NCBI GenBank assembly: GCA_001770775.1
Contig: MESA01000031.1
Location: forward strand, 75,573-114,005
Direction of reading: 5' to 3'
Source of the DNA: Burkholderiales bacterium RIFCSPHIGHO2_12_FULL_63_20
Lineage (GTDB): Bacteria > Pseudomonadota > Gammaproteobacteria > Burkholderiales > Burkholderiaceae_C
Length of the DNA stretch: 38,433 nt
Notes under the pieces: model-generated
The model's database searches: none
Told to the model about the DNA's origin: nothing
Seen by the model: only the letters and a program-made list of their open reading frames with translations
Translations under genes and position numbers: made by a program
Shown: positions 8,624-17,142 of the stretch, one piece after another
How positions within the stretch are numbered: position 1 is the stretch's first letter
How the letters are laid out: every line of letters starts with the position of its first letter

Positions 8624-10510
8624 TCAAGGCGGCGTGAGGCTGGCGAGCAGGGCAGACAGCTCGACGGTGAGCCAGCCGCGCACGCTGTTGAGCAGGGCCA
8701 GGCCTTGGGCGTGATGCAGATCGTCCAGCGTGAGACGGCGCTCCTGCAGGTGGCCTTCGGACAGCAGCGTGGCGCGCATCACGCCCGGCAGCAGGCCGCA
8801 TGAAAGCGGGGGTGTGTACCACTGGCCATCGAGTTGAAGGCCCAGGTTGCCAATGGTGAACTCGGTGAGTTCGCCCGACGCGTTGTAAAGCAGGGTGTCG
8901 AAACAGCCCGGTGGCGGCGCGAAGGGGGTGTAGGCCGTGCGCCGGGTGGTCTTGTGGCGGATGAAGGCATCTGCCGGGGGCATGGGCTGTGCGGCTAGGG
9001 CGACCCGGATGGACGCGGCGGTGTCGGGCAGCGGGGCGGCCTCGGCGGTGACGTGCAAGCGGTCGTCGACCAGCAGGCGCACCTTGTGGACGCCGGTGGG
9101 GTGCGTGCGAGCCAGGGCGCTCAAGGTGTCGCTCACACGATGAGCCAGGGTTGGGAGCTGGTCTTCGTCAGCGAAGTGAAACGCCCGGGCGGCGTCCTGG
9201 ACGCGGGCCAGATGCGCCGGCAGGCGTGCGAACTGGCCGCTTTCCAGACGCAGCGATTCAAGCAAGTGGAAGGGCGCATCGGCGCGGTGCAGGAAGGCCC
9301 GCTTGGCCTGCCACTCCCGCGCTTCACCGGCTCCGGTGGCGTCCAGGGTGATGCCGCTGCCGATGCCGCAGTGGGCGCGCCAGGGAGCCGGGGGGGGCAG
9401 GGTGTCGACCGTGACGGTACGGATGGGCACGTTGAAGGTGACCCGTCCACCTGGGGCCATGAGCCCGACCGCCCCGCAGTAAACGCCCCGTGCGCTGCGC
9501 TCCAGTCGCGCAATGTGGTGCATGGCTTGGCGCTTGGGGGCACCGGTGACGGAGCCGCACGGGAACAGTGCGGTGAACACCTCGCTCAGGCGGAGGCCTG
9601 CGCGGCTGCGTGCGGTGACGGTGGAGGTCATCTGCCAGACCGTGGGCAGGGCGTGCAGCTCGAACAGGTCAGGCACGCGCACGCTGCCCACCTCGGCCAC
9701 GCGCGACAGGTCATTGCGCAGCAGGTCCACGATCATCAGGTTTTCGGCCCGCTCCTTGGGGCTGGTGCGCAGGTGCTCGGCGGCGGCGACATCGCTGTCG
9801 GCATCCATGCCGCGTGGGGCGGTGCCCTTCATGGGACGGGTGGTGATCTGTTCGCCATCCCAGTCAAAGAACAGCTCGGGCGAGACGCTGAGCACCGCGC
9901 CGGGCACACGGCAGGCAGCCCGGGCATCGAGCATCACGGCATAGCTTTGCGGCTGGCTGCGGCGCAGGGCCATGAACCAGGGCCACAGGGCGGCAGGTTC
10001 GCCCTGGAAAGGGCTGTGCAACTGACCGGTGAGGTTGATCTGGTAGACCTCGCCCGCCTGGATCAGCGACCGGATCTGCTCGACCTTCTGTTCGATGGCG
10101 GACTGGTCCAGGTCGGCCTGCCAGGGGCCGGCTTGCCACAATGGGCGTGGGATGTCTGCCTCTGCGTCGTTGCCGGCAGGAGGGCTGGCTACCGGCTGAC
10201 CATCCCAGGCCAGGGCCTGGTCGAACACAGCCCAGACCGCATATGGCTGGCCCGGTGGCAGGGCCTTGACGGGCAGGTGCGGGTTCAGGCCGGGCGCGGC
10301 TTCGTACGCCACCCAGCCCACGCACCATTGGCCGCCTTGCGCCAGTGTGTGAGCCGCATCCAGCAGGCCCGCCACCTGGCTGGGGTCATGGGCCACCAGC
10401 CAGCGGCTGGGGCGGTCGAATCGCCAGCGTTGACGCGGGCCCTGGGGCGCCTCGGGTGGAGGTGGGAAGTCGACCAGGGCGGTCGGCAGGGCTGGGTCCT
10501 GGTCAAGCAC
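8624..10510 (-). CDS. pabBC: fused aminodeoxychorismate synthase component I / class IV aminotransferase (PabB-PabC)
   Basis: A 628-residue fusion for p-aminobenzoate synthesis, feeding folate. Residues about 1-405 form the PabB chorismate-binding part: RPMKGTAPRG carries Lys228, the PabB-type lysine that covalently engages chorismate where anthranilate synthases have Ala. SVSPELFF, LLRNDLSRVAEVGSV, FPCGSVTGAPK and GIGSGIT follow. Residues about 410-628 are a class IV PLP fold like PabC (aminodeoxychorismate lyase), with candidate Schiff-base lysine Lys520 in IRHKTTRR and the EFTIGN segment. One protein could thus carry out both steps, with ammonia from a separate PabA amidotransferase not seen here. 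The start is GTG at 10510, overlapping the end of dsbB by 8 bp, which supports coupling. Confidence 0.92.
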   Translation of the reverse strand: MLDQDPALPTALVDFPPPPEAPQGPRQRWRFDRPSRWLVAHDPSQVAGLLDAAHTLAQGGQWCVGWVAYEAAPGLNPHLPVKALPPGQPYAVWAVFDQALAWDGQPVASPPAGNDAEADIPRPLWQAGPWQADLDQSAIEQKVEQIRSLIQAGEVYQINLTGQLHSPFQGEPAALWPWFMALRRSQPQSYAVMLDARAACRVPGAVLSVSPELFFDWDGEQITTRPMKGTAPRGMDADSDVAAAEHLRTSPKERAENLMIVDLLRNDLSRVAEVGSVRVPDLFELHALPTVWQMTSTVTARSRAGLRLSEVFTALFPCGSVTGAPKRQAMHHIARLERSARGVYCGAVGLMAPGGRVTFNVPIRTVTVDTLPPPAPWRAHCGIGSGITLDATGAGEAREWQAKRAFLHRADAPFHLLESLRLESGQFARLPAHLARVQDAARAFHFADEDQLPTLAHRVSDTLSALARTHPTGVHKVRLLVDDRLHVTAEAAPLPDTAASIRVALAAQPMPPADAFIRHKTTRRTAYTPFAPPPGCFDTLLYNASGELTEFTIGNLGLQLDGQWYTPPLSCGLLPGVMRATLLSEGHLQERRLTLDDLHHAQGLALLNSVRGWLTVELSALLASLTPP

Positions 10511-10991
10511 GACGCTTGGGTGTGATGACGTTGATCACCAGCACGACCGTGGCCACCGCAAAAAGGCCCAACGCCCAGAACTCGAACGGCACGCCCAACA
10601 CTCTGACGGCAGCGTCGGAGCAGTTGGCGCGCACCTCGAACCATTCAGGCCAGCGGGTGTCCAGCCCGAAGTAGCTGTTCACGCGGTCAGCAAAGGTCAG
10701 GGCGCAGGAGTTGGTTTTGGCTGCAACAAAGTGCTGCCACAGGGCAGCGGCAATGCCACCCAGGGCCAGCGGTAGGCTCAGTGCCGAGAGCACCCGCCGA
10801 CCCAGATCACTGGGCAGGGTCGCACCAACCAGGGCCAGCACGCTCAAGGCGATGAACAAGATGCGCTGCAGAATGCACCAGGGGCAGGGCTGCATGTCAA
10901 AGCGATGCTGCGCCAGCAGCGCCAAGCCTACCGAGCCGGCGCACGCCAGGCCCAGTGTCAACAGCATCAGGCGGGGACTCAGGGTGCGCAT
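10503..10991 (-). CDS. dsbB: disulfide bond formation protein B
   Basis: A 162-residue inner-membrane protein that reoxidises periplasmic DsbA and passes electrons to quinone. It has four hydrophobic segments. The first redox pair is Cys36-Cys39 in QPCPWCILQR and the second is Cys96 and Cys124, both in the second periplasmic loop as expected. The length matches the betaproteobacterial family. The gene lies 4 bp after ridA and overlaps the pabBC start by 8 bp, in an apparent ridA-dsbB-pabBC operon. No DsbA gene is present in the window. Confidence 0.95.
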   Translation of the reverse strand: MRTLSPRLMLLTLGLACAGSVGLALLAQHRFDMQPCPWCILQRILFIALSVLALVGATLPSDLGRRVLSALSLPLALGGIAAALWQHFVAAKTNSCALTFADRVNSYFGLDTRWPEWFEVRANCSDAAVRVLGVPFEFWALGLFAVATVVLVINVITPKRRA

Positions 10992-10995
10992 GGCG

Positions 10996-11451
10996 TCAGG
11001 CCACTTCGGCGATCAGTTCGATCTCGACGCAGGCGCCCAATGGGATCTGGGCCACACCAAAGGCGCTGCGGGCGTGCACGCCCTTTTCACCGAAGACCTC
11101 GCCGAGCAGTTCCGAGCAGCCATTGGTGACGAGGTGATGTTCGGTGAACTCGGGGGTGCTATTGACCAGGCTCATGACCTTGACGATGCGCACGACCTTG
11201 TCCAGACCGCTGGCGGCCACGGCCAGGGTGCCCATCAGGTCGATGGCCACGGCGCGGGCGGCCTGCTTACCTTCGTCGGTCGTCATGTTCTGCCCGAGCT
11301 TGCCCACCCAGACTTTGCCGTCTTTCTTGGCGATGTGCCCGGACAGGAAGATCTGGTTGCCTGTGCGCACGAAAGGCACGTAGGCAGCGGCCGGAACGGC
11401 CACGGGCGGCAAGGTGATGCCAAGGGTTTGCAAGCGTTGTTCGATGGACAT
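10996..11451 (-). CDS. RidA family enamine/imine deaminase
   Basis: A 151-residue member of the RidA/YjgF/UK114 family. Canonical RidA hydrolyses reactive 2-aminoacrylate and related enamines released by PLP enzymes. This is the longer subtype (about 150 rather than 128 residues). It begins SIEQRLQTLGITLPP and contains FLSGHIAKKDGKVWVG and the C-terminal ARSAFGVAQIPLGACVEIE, whose Arg is the substrate carboxylate-binding residue in the family. The ATG at 11451 is preferred; an in-frame ATG at 11475 would add 8 residues. It is first in a likely operon with dsbB and pabBC. Deaminase activity is inferred from family membership. Confidence 0.88.
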   Translation of the reverse strand: MSIEQRLQTLGITLPPVAVPAAAYVPFVRTGNQIFLSGHIAKKDGKVWVGKLGQNMTTDEGKQAARAVAIDLMGTLAVAASGLDKVVRIVKVMSLVNSTPEFTEHHLVTNGCSELLGEVFGEKGVHARSAFGVAQIPLGACVEIELIAEVA

Positions 11452-11495
11452 GGCTGTGGCAGAAAAGAGGGGCAATAAGCTTGGATCCTACACCG

Positions 11496-13067
11496 ATGAA
11501 ACCCTCTGACATGAGCACACGGAAAACACTGACGATTGCCCGCCGCCTTTGGCTGCCCCCTTTGGTGATCGGCTTGGCGGCGGTGGCCATGGGTGTGGGT
11601 GCCGCCTGGACCATGAAGCGGGTGGATGCAGAATCGGCCCAGGCTTTGAGTGACCAGCAAGCCAAATTGGGAGACGCCTACACCTGGTCAGGGCTGACCG
11701 AAGCCAATGCGGCACGTGTGGTGGCGGTCTTGCAGTCAGTGGATACGGAGCTTGATGCCCGACTCAAACCGGATGTGGATGCCACGTCGGCGCGTATCTC
11801 CGAGCTGCAGAAAGGGCTGGAGGCCAGTTCGCAGTTACCTGAGGAGAAGGCCTTGCTCGACACCGTGGCGGGTAAGCGCAAGGCCTACATTGACCTGCGC
11901 AATCAGGCGCGCAAGCTCAAAAAAGATGGGCAGGAAGAGGCCGCTTTGCAGGCGCTGAAAACGCAGGTCTTGCCTGCCGTGGCTGCTTACCTGGATGCCC
12001 AGCGCGATTACGTGCAACATGAGGCGGCACGCTCCGAAGCTTTGCGCGCCGAGGCGCAGGCGCGTGCCATGACCGTGCTCTTGTGGGTGGTGGCAGGTAT
12101 GGGGGGCATCGCGGTGGTTCTGGTGTTGACCACGCGCCAACTGGCCAAAGCGGTGCTGGATCCGCTCCAGTCTCTGGGGCAGGCCACCGATCAGGTGGGC
12201 CAGGGGGACCTGACGGCGCACATTGAGGTGCGTCGGCACGACGAGATCGGGGAGATGGCGAGCTCCCTGCAGCGCATGCGAGACTCCTTGCGTGACATCG
12301 TGGCGCGGGTGCGCCAGTCGGCTGACAGCATTGCCATCGCCTCGGCCGAGATCGCGACAGGCAATGGCGACCTGTCGCGCCGCACTGAACAGCAGGCGGC
12401 GGCCCTGGAAGAAACCGCCGCGTCCATGCAGGAAATGACCGACGGTGTCCAGGAGAGCGCCAGCCATGCGCAGCAGGCGGCCCAACTGGCTGGTCAGGCG
12501 GCTCAGGTGGCCAACCAAGGCGGCGAGGTGGTGGGCCGGGTGGTGCACACCATGGACGAGATCTCGCACAGCAGCCGCAAGATTGCCGACATCATCGGGG
12601 TGATGGACGGCATTGCCTTTCAGACCAACATCTTGGCGCTCAATGCGGCGGTGGAAGCTGCCCGGGCCGGCGAACAAGGGCGTGGCTTTGCAGTGGTGGC
12701 AGGCGAGGTGCGCAATCTGGCGCAGCGCAGCGCCAATTCGGCGCGCGAAATCAAGAGCCTGATTGCCGACTCGGTGGACAAGGTGGCGCTGGGCAGCCGA
12801 CTGGTGAACGAGGCGGGCGAGACCATGGCCGAGATCGTGCGGCAGGTGAACCACGTGACGCAACTGATTTCCGAGATCCACACCTCGGCGCAGGAACAGA
12901 CGGGCGGCATCCATCAGGTGAACCTGGCCGTGAACTCGCTGGATCAGGGCACGCAGCAGAACGCTGCGCTGGTCGAGCAAAGTGCAGCCGCAGCAGAGAG
13001 CCTGCGCAACCAGGCTGCCGAGTTGATGCAAATGGTCTCGGTGTTCAACGTCGGGCAGATGCGCTGA
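11496..13067 (+). CDS. methyl-accepting chemotaxis protein
   Basis: A 523-residue chemoreceptor. It has a short cytoplasmic N-terminus and a first membrane helix near residues 18-40. A periplasmic helical-bundle sensor domain of about 150 residues, rich in Lys and Gln, follows. The second membrane helix is near 192-213, then a HAMP domain (about 213-265) and a long coiled-coil signalling domain. The hairpin tip (GIAFQTNILALNAAVEAARAG, near 382-402) and the following FAVVAGEVRNLAQRSA segment bind CheA/CheW. The C-terminus ends SVFNVGQMR, without the NWETF-type pentapeptide that tethers CheR/CheB. Starts at 11496 or 11511 are both possible, as neither has a clear ribosome-binding site. The ligand is unknown, and no che genes are nearby. 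Confidence 0.94.
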   Translation: MKPSDMSTRKTLTIARRLWLPPLVIGLAAVAMGVGAAWTMKRVDAESAQALSDQQAKLGDAYTWSGLTEANAARVVAVLQSVDTELDARLKPDVDATSARISELQKGLEASSQLPEEKALLDTVAGKRKAYIDLRNQARKLKKDGQEEAALQALKTQVLPAVAAYLDAQRDYVQHEAARSEALRAEAQARAMTVLLWVVAGMGGIAVVLVLTTRQLAKAVLDPLQSLGQATDQVGQGDLTAHIEVRRHDEIGEMASSLQRMRDSLRDIVARVRQSADSIAIASAEIATGNGDLSRRTEQQAAALEETAASMQEMTDGVQESASHAQQAAQLAGQAAQVANQGGEVVGRVVHTMDEISHSSRKIADIIGVMDGIAFQTNILALNAAVEAARAGEQGRGFAVVAGEVRNLAQRSANSAREIKSLIADSVDKVALGSRLVNEAGETMAEIVRQVNHVTQLISEIHTSAQEQTGGIHQVNLAVNSLDQGTQQNAALVEQSAAAAESLRNQAAELMQMVSVFNVGQMR

Positions 13068-13196
13068 GCGTCCACTCCGGGGCACTGTCCATCGCCCAGG
13101 AGGGTGACCTCTTCAGGGTGAGTGTGGGCCCCTTGCTTCTCCCGACAATCGGCCCGGGTGGGCCATGGGGTGTCTGCCACTGCGGAGGACACCATC

Positions 13197-15785
13197 GTGA
13201 GAGACGCAGGCTCAGTGCGTCGCGCGCCGACGGGCATGGCCTTGTGGCTGGCGCTGCCATTGAGTTGGTTGGTGGGCGTGGCCAACCAGTTGAGTGAACC
13301 GGCGCTGCGTGCACCTCAGTTCTACCTATGCATCCTGTGGATGGCGTTGAGCCTGTGCGCAGCGCTCCTGCTGTGGCAGCGCCTGCGTGGCGCGACAGCC
13401 TGGCGGCGTTGGCTGTGGTGCCCGGTGATGGTGTTGCTGGCTTGGGGCAGCACAGGGTGGCGGGCGCAAGAGCGCGCCACCCAGGTCTGGCCTTCTGGCT
13501 GGGATGAGGTGCCGGTGCGCGTGCGGGTAACGGGCCTGCCGCAGCCCCTGTCCGGTGGGACCTGGCGCTTTGATGCTCGGTTGCTGCAAGCTCCCACCCC
13601 GCCTGCTGGCACACGCTTGCCCGAACACATTCGCCTGTACGCCGATGCCCAAGCCGGCATGGCGGCTGTGGCCGCAGGGCAGGTGTGGGCCTTGAACGTG
13701 CGCCTGCATGAACCCGATGGTCTGTCCAATCCAGGCGGTTTTGACGCCACACGTGGCATGTTCGAGCAGGGCATCCGGGCCACCGGCAGCGTGCGCCATC
13801 GGGTGACCCCACCCGTGAAGGTGAGTGAGCCGCGCTGGTGGGAGCCTGGGCTCATCGAGCGCCTTCGGCAGCGTGTACGCGAGGCCATTCAGGCGCGGGT
13901 GAGCGAGGGGCGGGCCGCAGGTGTTTTGGTGGGCTTGTCCGTTGGCGACCAGTCGGCCATCGAACGCGCGGACTGGGACATCTTTCGACGCACTGGTGTG
14001 GCCCACGCGGTGAGCATCAGCGGTACGCACATTGCCATGATGGGCTGGCTGGTGGCGTTCGGTGTGCGTCGGGTGTGGCCCCGCTGGCAACGTGGGGTAC
14101 ACACCTTGCCCGCACCCGCGGCGGCGCGGGTGTTGGCTGTGGCGGGGTCGGCACTGTATGCCCTGGTGGCCGGCTGGGGTGTGCCGGCGCAGCGCACCGT
14201 GCTGATGATGGCGGTGATGGCCGTGCTGCACGGAGGTGGACGTCGTTGGCCCTGGCCGCTGGTATGGGTCAGCGCCGCGGCCTGCATCACGGTGTTCGAC
14301 CCGTGGGCACTGTGGCAGCCGGGGTTCTGGTTGTCCTTTGTGGCGGTGGCGATCCTGATGTCGTCGGGGCACGATGAGGGCGCGTTGCCTACGTCGGATG
14401 CGCCTTCTTGGCGCGCCCGCGGCAAGGAGGCAGTACGTGAGTTGGTACGGACGCAGTGGCGGGTGACCTTGGCCTTGGCGCCGCTGGCGCTGGTGTGCTT
14501 TCAGGAGGTGTCGCTGGTGGGGGCGCTGGCCAATCTGGTGGCCATTCCGGTGTTCACCTTGGGCATCACGCCGCTGGCCTTGTTGGGCGTGGTGTGGTCG
14601 CCGCTGTGGGATGTGGGTGCCGGACTGGTGCAACTCACCACCGCCGTGCTGTCGCACATGGCCGCCTGGCCTTGGGCGGTCTGGCAGGCGCCGGCCTTGC
14701 CGGGATGGGCGCAGGCTGTGGCGGTGGGCGCAGGTTGGCTCTGTGTGCAGCCCGTGCCCTGGCGCTGGCGGCTGTGGGTGCTGCCGTGCCTGCTGCCCGT
14801 GGTGTGTCTGCCCCAGGGCTGGCAGATCGTGCCGCCACCTCGCACGGGTCAGTTCTCGGTGATGGCCGTGGACATCGGGCAGGGCACGGCGGTGCTGCTG
14901 CGCACCGCGCGCCACAGCCTGTTGTTTGACACCGGGGCGCGACAGCCCTCTGGGGGGGACATGGGCGAGCGCGTGCTGGTGCCCTTGCTGCGAGCCCTGG
15001 GAGTGCGCGAGCTGGATGCCTTGATGATCAGCCACGCAGACAGCGACCATGTGGGCGGCGCACTCTCGGTGTTGGCGGCGCTGCCGGTGCTTGCCTTGCA
15101 CAGCACGCTGGACGAGGCCCACGAGGTGCGCCAGTGGCAGCGCCCGCGTCGGCGTGGCGTGGTGCCACACTCGCCTTGCGTGGCCGGCCAGCACTGGCTT
15201 TGGGACGAGGTGCGCTTCGAGGTGCTGCATCCCACCGTGGCCGATGCCGATCGGCGTGATCGCCTGGCACCGAATGCGCTGTCGTGTGTGCTGCGGGTGT
15301 CTACCACCGAGGGGGATCCGCGCAGCGTGCTGCTGACAGGCGACATCGAGGCGGAGCAAGAGCGCGCCTTGCTTGCACGTTGGGCCCCAGGCGTTCCCAC
15401 ACACGGGCCTGATGGTGCGTTGTCCGAGGCCTCTTTGCGCAGCACAGTGTTGATCGCGCCCCACCATGGCAGCCAAACATCGTCCACCCAGGCTTTTCTG
15501 GAAGCAGTTCGACCAGAGCAGACCATCGTGCAAGCCGGGCGTCGCAACCGTTACGGGCATCCGGCGCCCACGGTGCTGGCCCGCTATCTGGGCTTGGGTT
15601 TTCCGGTCATGGCGACACCCGCCTGCGGGGCCTATCTGTGGCGCAGTGACGAGCGACCGCGCGCCGGGCACGAGCCGCCGCCCGCGTCATCACCACGGAG
15701 TCTGGTGCTGGGGCAGTGCTGGCGCACCCTGTCGCCCCGCTACTGGGACCTGAGCGAGCCGGCAGCCTTGACCACCAGGCCGTGA
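13197..15785 (+). CDS. comEC: DNA internalization-related competence protein ComEC/Rec2
   Basis: An 862-residue inner-membrane protein expected to form the channel through which single-stranded DNA enters during natural transformation. It has an N-terminal DUF4131 region (to about residue 200) and a polytopic competence domain (about 225-495) containing VSISGTHIAMMGWL. A C-terminal metallo-beta-lactamase-like domain (about 550-820) has SHADSDHVGG at 612-621 plus LLTGDIE and IAPHHGSQTSS, consistent with a nuclease-like metal site. The frame is open to 13122, but the GTG at 13197 has GGAGG (13184-13188) 8 nt upstream and is the better start. The gene is convergent with the CorC-like gene, leaving only 6 bp between stops. 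Confidence 0.94.
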   Translation: MRDAGSVRRAPTGMALWLALPLSWLVGVANQLSEPALRAPQFYLCILWMALSLCAALLLWQRLRGATAWRRWLWCPVMVLLAWGSTGWRAQERATQVWPSGWDEVPVRVRVTGLPQPLSGGTWRFDARLLQAPTPPAGTRLPEHIRLYADAQAGMAAVAAGQVWALNVRLHEPDGLSNPGGFDATRGMFEQGIRATGSVRHRVTPPVKVSEPRWWEPGLIERLRQRVREAIQARVSEGRAAGVLVGLSVGDQSAIERADWDIFRRTGVAHAVSISGTHIAMMGWLVAFGVRRVWPRWQRGVHTLPAPAAARVLAVAGSALYALVAGWGVPAQRTVLMMAVMAVLHGGGRRWPWPLVWVSAAACITVFDPWALWQPGFWLSFVAVAILMSSGHDEGALPTSDAPSWRARGKEAVRELVRTQWRVTLALAPLALVCFQEVSLVGALANLVAIPVFTLGITPLALLGVVWSPLWDVGAGLVQLTTAVLSHMAAWPWAVWQAPALPGWAQAVAVGAGWLCVQPVPWRWRLWVLPCLLPVVCLPQGWQIVPPPRTGQFSVMAVDIGQGTAVLLRTARHSLLFDTGARQPSGGDMGERVLVPLLRALGVRELDALMISHADSDHVGGALSVLAALPVLALHSTLDEAHEVRQWQRPRRRGVVPHSPCVAGQHWLWDEVRFEVLHPTVADADRRDRLAPNALSCVLRVSTTEGDPRSVLLTGDIEAEQERALLARWAPGVPTHGPDGALSEASLRSTVLIAPHHGSQTSSTQAFLEAVRPEQTIVQAGRRNRYGHPAPTVLARYLGLGFPVMATPACGAYLWRSDERPRAGHEPPPASSPRSLVLGQCWRTLSPRYWDLSEPAALTTRP

Positions 15786-15791
15786 GACTGC

Positions 15792-17081
15792 TCAGTCTTC
15801 CTGGAAATGGGTGGCCAGGATCTTGTCGATCCGCTTGCCATCCATGTCGACCACCTCGAAGCGCCAGCCGTCCCACTCGACGGTGTCGGTGGTCTGCGGC
15901 AGGCGGCCGAGCAGCAACATCACCATGCCCGCCAGGGTGTTGTAGCGCCCCCGGTCTTCGTCCGGCAGTGACTTGATCTCCAGACGGTCCTTGAGCTCGG
16001 GGATGGGGATCAGGCCGTCCACCAGCCAGCTGCCATCCTCGCGCTGGATGGCCCAGGCGTCGCCCGCTTCCGAGGGGGTGAACTCACCGGTGATGGCTTC
16101 GAGCACGTCACGCAAGGTGATCACGCCTTGCACCTCACCGTACTCATCGACCACGAACACCATCTGCGTGTCGGAGCCGCGGAAGTGCTCCAGCAACTCC
16201 ATGCCCGAGAGGGTTTCCGGCACGAACACCGCGGGCAGCAGCCCCTCGGCCAGACTGTTGGCCTGATGCTGGGTGAGTTGGTGCAGCAACTGCTGCGCGG
16301 TCATCACGCCGACCACGTCGTCCAGTCCGCCCCGGCAGACCGGGTAACGTGAATAGCCATGCTCGGCGATGATGGCCAGGTTGTCGGCCAGCGGCAGTTC
16401 AATGTCCAGCCAGGCAATGTCACTGCGCGGGATCATCATGGAACCGATGTGGCGCTCGTCCAGGCGGAACACATTGCGCACCATCTGGTGCTCGTGCGCC
16501 TCGATCACGCCGGCGTCCAGGCCTTCTTCCAGTTGGGCTGCGATTTCCTCTTCGGTCACGCTGCGGTTGCCGGTGTCACGCACACCCAGCAGGCGCAGGA
16601 TGCCCTCGGTGCTGGCGGCCAGCAGCTTCACGAAGGGCAGGGCCAGGCGCGACAGCCACAGCATGGGCTTGGCCACCAGGCGCGCCACGGGCTCGGGGTA
16701 CATCTGGCCTACGCGTTTGGGGACCAGTTCGCCAAAGATGATGGAGATGAAGGTGATGATCACCACGACCAGGCCGGTGGCCGTGATGCTGGCCGCCCGC
16801 TCGGTGACAGGCATCCAGGTGAGGAGCCAATCGGCCAGCGGTGGTGAGAAGGCCGCTTCACCGACGATCCCGTTGAGAACGCCGATGGACGTGATCCCGA
16901 TTTGGACGGTAGAGAGAAACTGTGTGGGGTTGTCGTGCAAGACCATGGCGGCCACGGCGCCGGAGTCACCGGTTTCGGCCATTACCTGCAATCTGGCCTT
17001 GCGGCTGGCGGCGAGCGACATCTCAGACATCGCAAATATGCCGTTGATCAGAACCAGGAAAATCAGTAGCGCTAAGTCCAT
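15792..17081 (-). CDS. CNNM/CorC-type hemolysin family protein (DUF21-CBS-CBS-CorC_HlyC)
   Basis: A 429-residue membrane protein of the YfjD/TlyC/CNNM group, implicated in other bacteria in magnesium or cobalt transport. Its domain order is typical. A DUF21 membrane domain with three to four helices (about residues 1-190) includes TQFLSTVQIGITSIGVLNG and IIFGELVPKR. Two CBS domains follow (about 205-330), including MIPRSDIAWLD, YSRYPVCRGGLDDVVGVM and VVDEYGEVQGVITLRD. A C-terminal transporter-associated CorC_HlyC domain (about 345-425) contains GRYNTLAGMVMLLLGRLP. The start is taken at ATG 17081, giving MDLALLIFLVLINGIFAMSE; an in-frame GTG at 17096 would add five residues. The older name hemolysin is historical. 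The transported ion is not determinable. Confidence 0.9.
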   Translation of the reverse strand: MDLALLIFLVLINGIFAMSEMSLAASRKARLQVMAETGDSGAVAAMVLHDNPTQFLSTVQIGITSIGVLNGIVGEAAFSPPLADWLLTWMPVTERAASITATGLVVVIITFISIIFGELVPKRVGQMYPEPVARLVAKPMLWLSRLALPFVKLLAASTEGILRLLGVRDTGNRSVTEEEIAAQLEEGLDAGVIEAHEHQMVRNVFRLDERHIGSMMIPRSDIAWLDIELPLADNLAIIAEHGYSRYPVCRGGLDDVVGVMTAQQLLHQLTQHQANSLAEGLLPAVFVPETLSGMELLEHFRGSDTQMVFVVDEYGEVQGVITLRDVLEAITGEFTPSEAGDAWAIQREDGSWLVDGLIPIPELKDRLEIKSLPDEDRGRYNTLAGMVMLLLGRLPQTTDTVEWDGWRFEVVDMDGKRIDKILATHFQED

Positions 17082-17142
17082 AGAGGGCGCCGACACAGTC
17101 GGGCCGGTCGTTTCAATGCCTCAAGCGTAGCAGAATCACGCC

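Noticed and set aside
11452-11495. FliA (sigma28) flagellar promoter before the chemoreceptor gene
   Set aside because: GGCAATAA at 11471-11478 resembles the -10 element, but no TAAA-like -35 element lies 15 bp upstream.
13326-15671. Very long minus-strand frame opposite comEC
   Set aside because: Its translation is His/Gln/Arg-rich noise typical of the antisense of a GC-rich gene; comEC has full domain matches.
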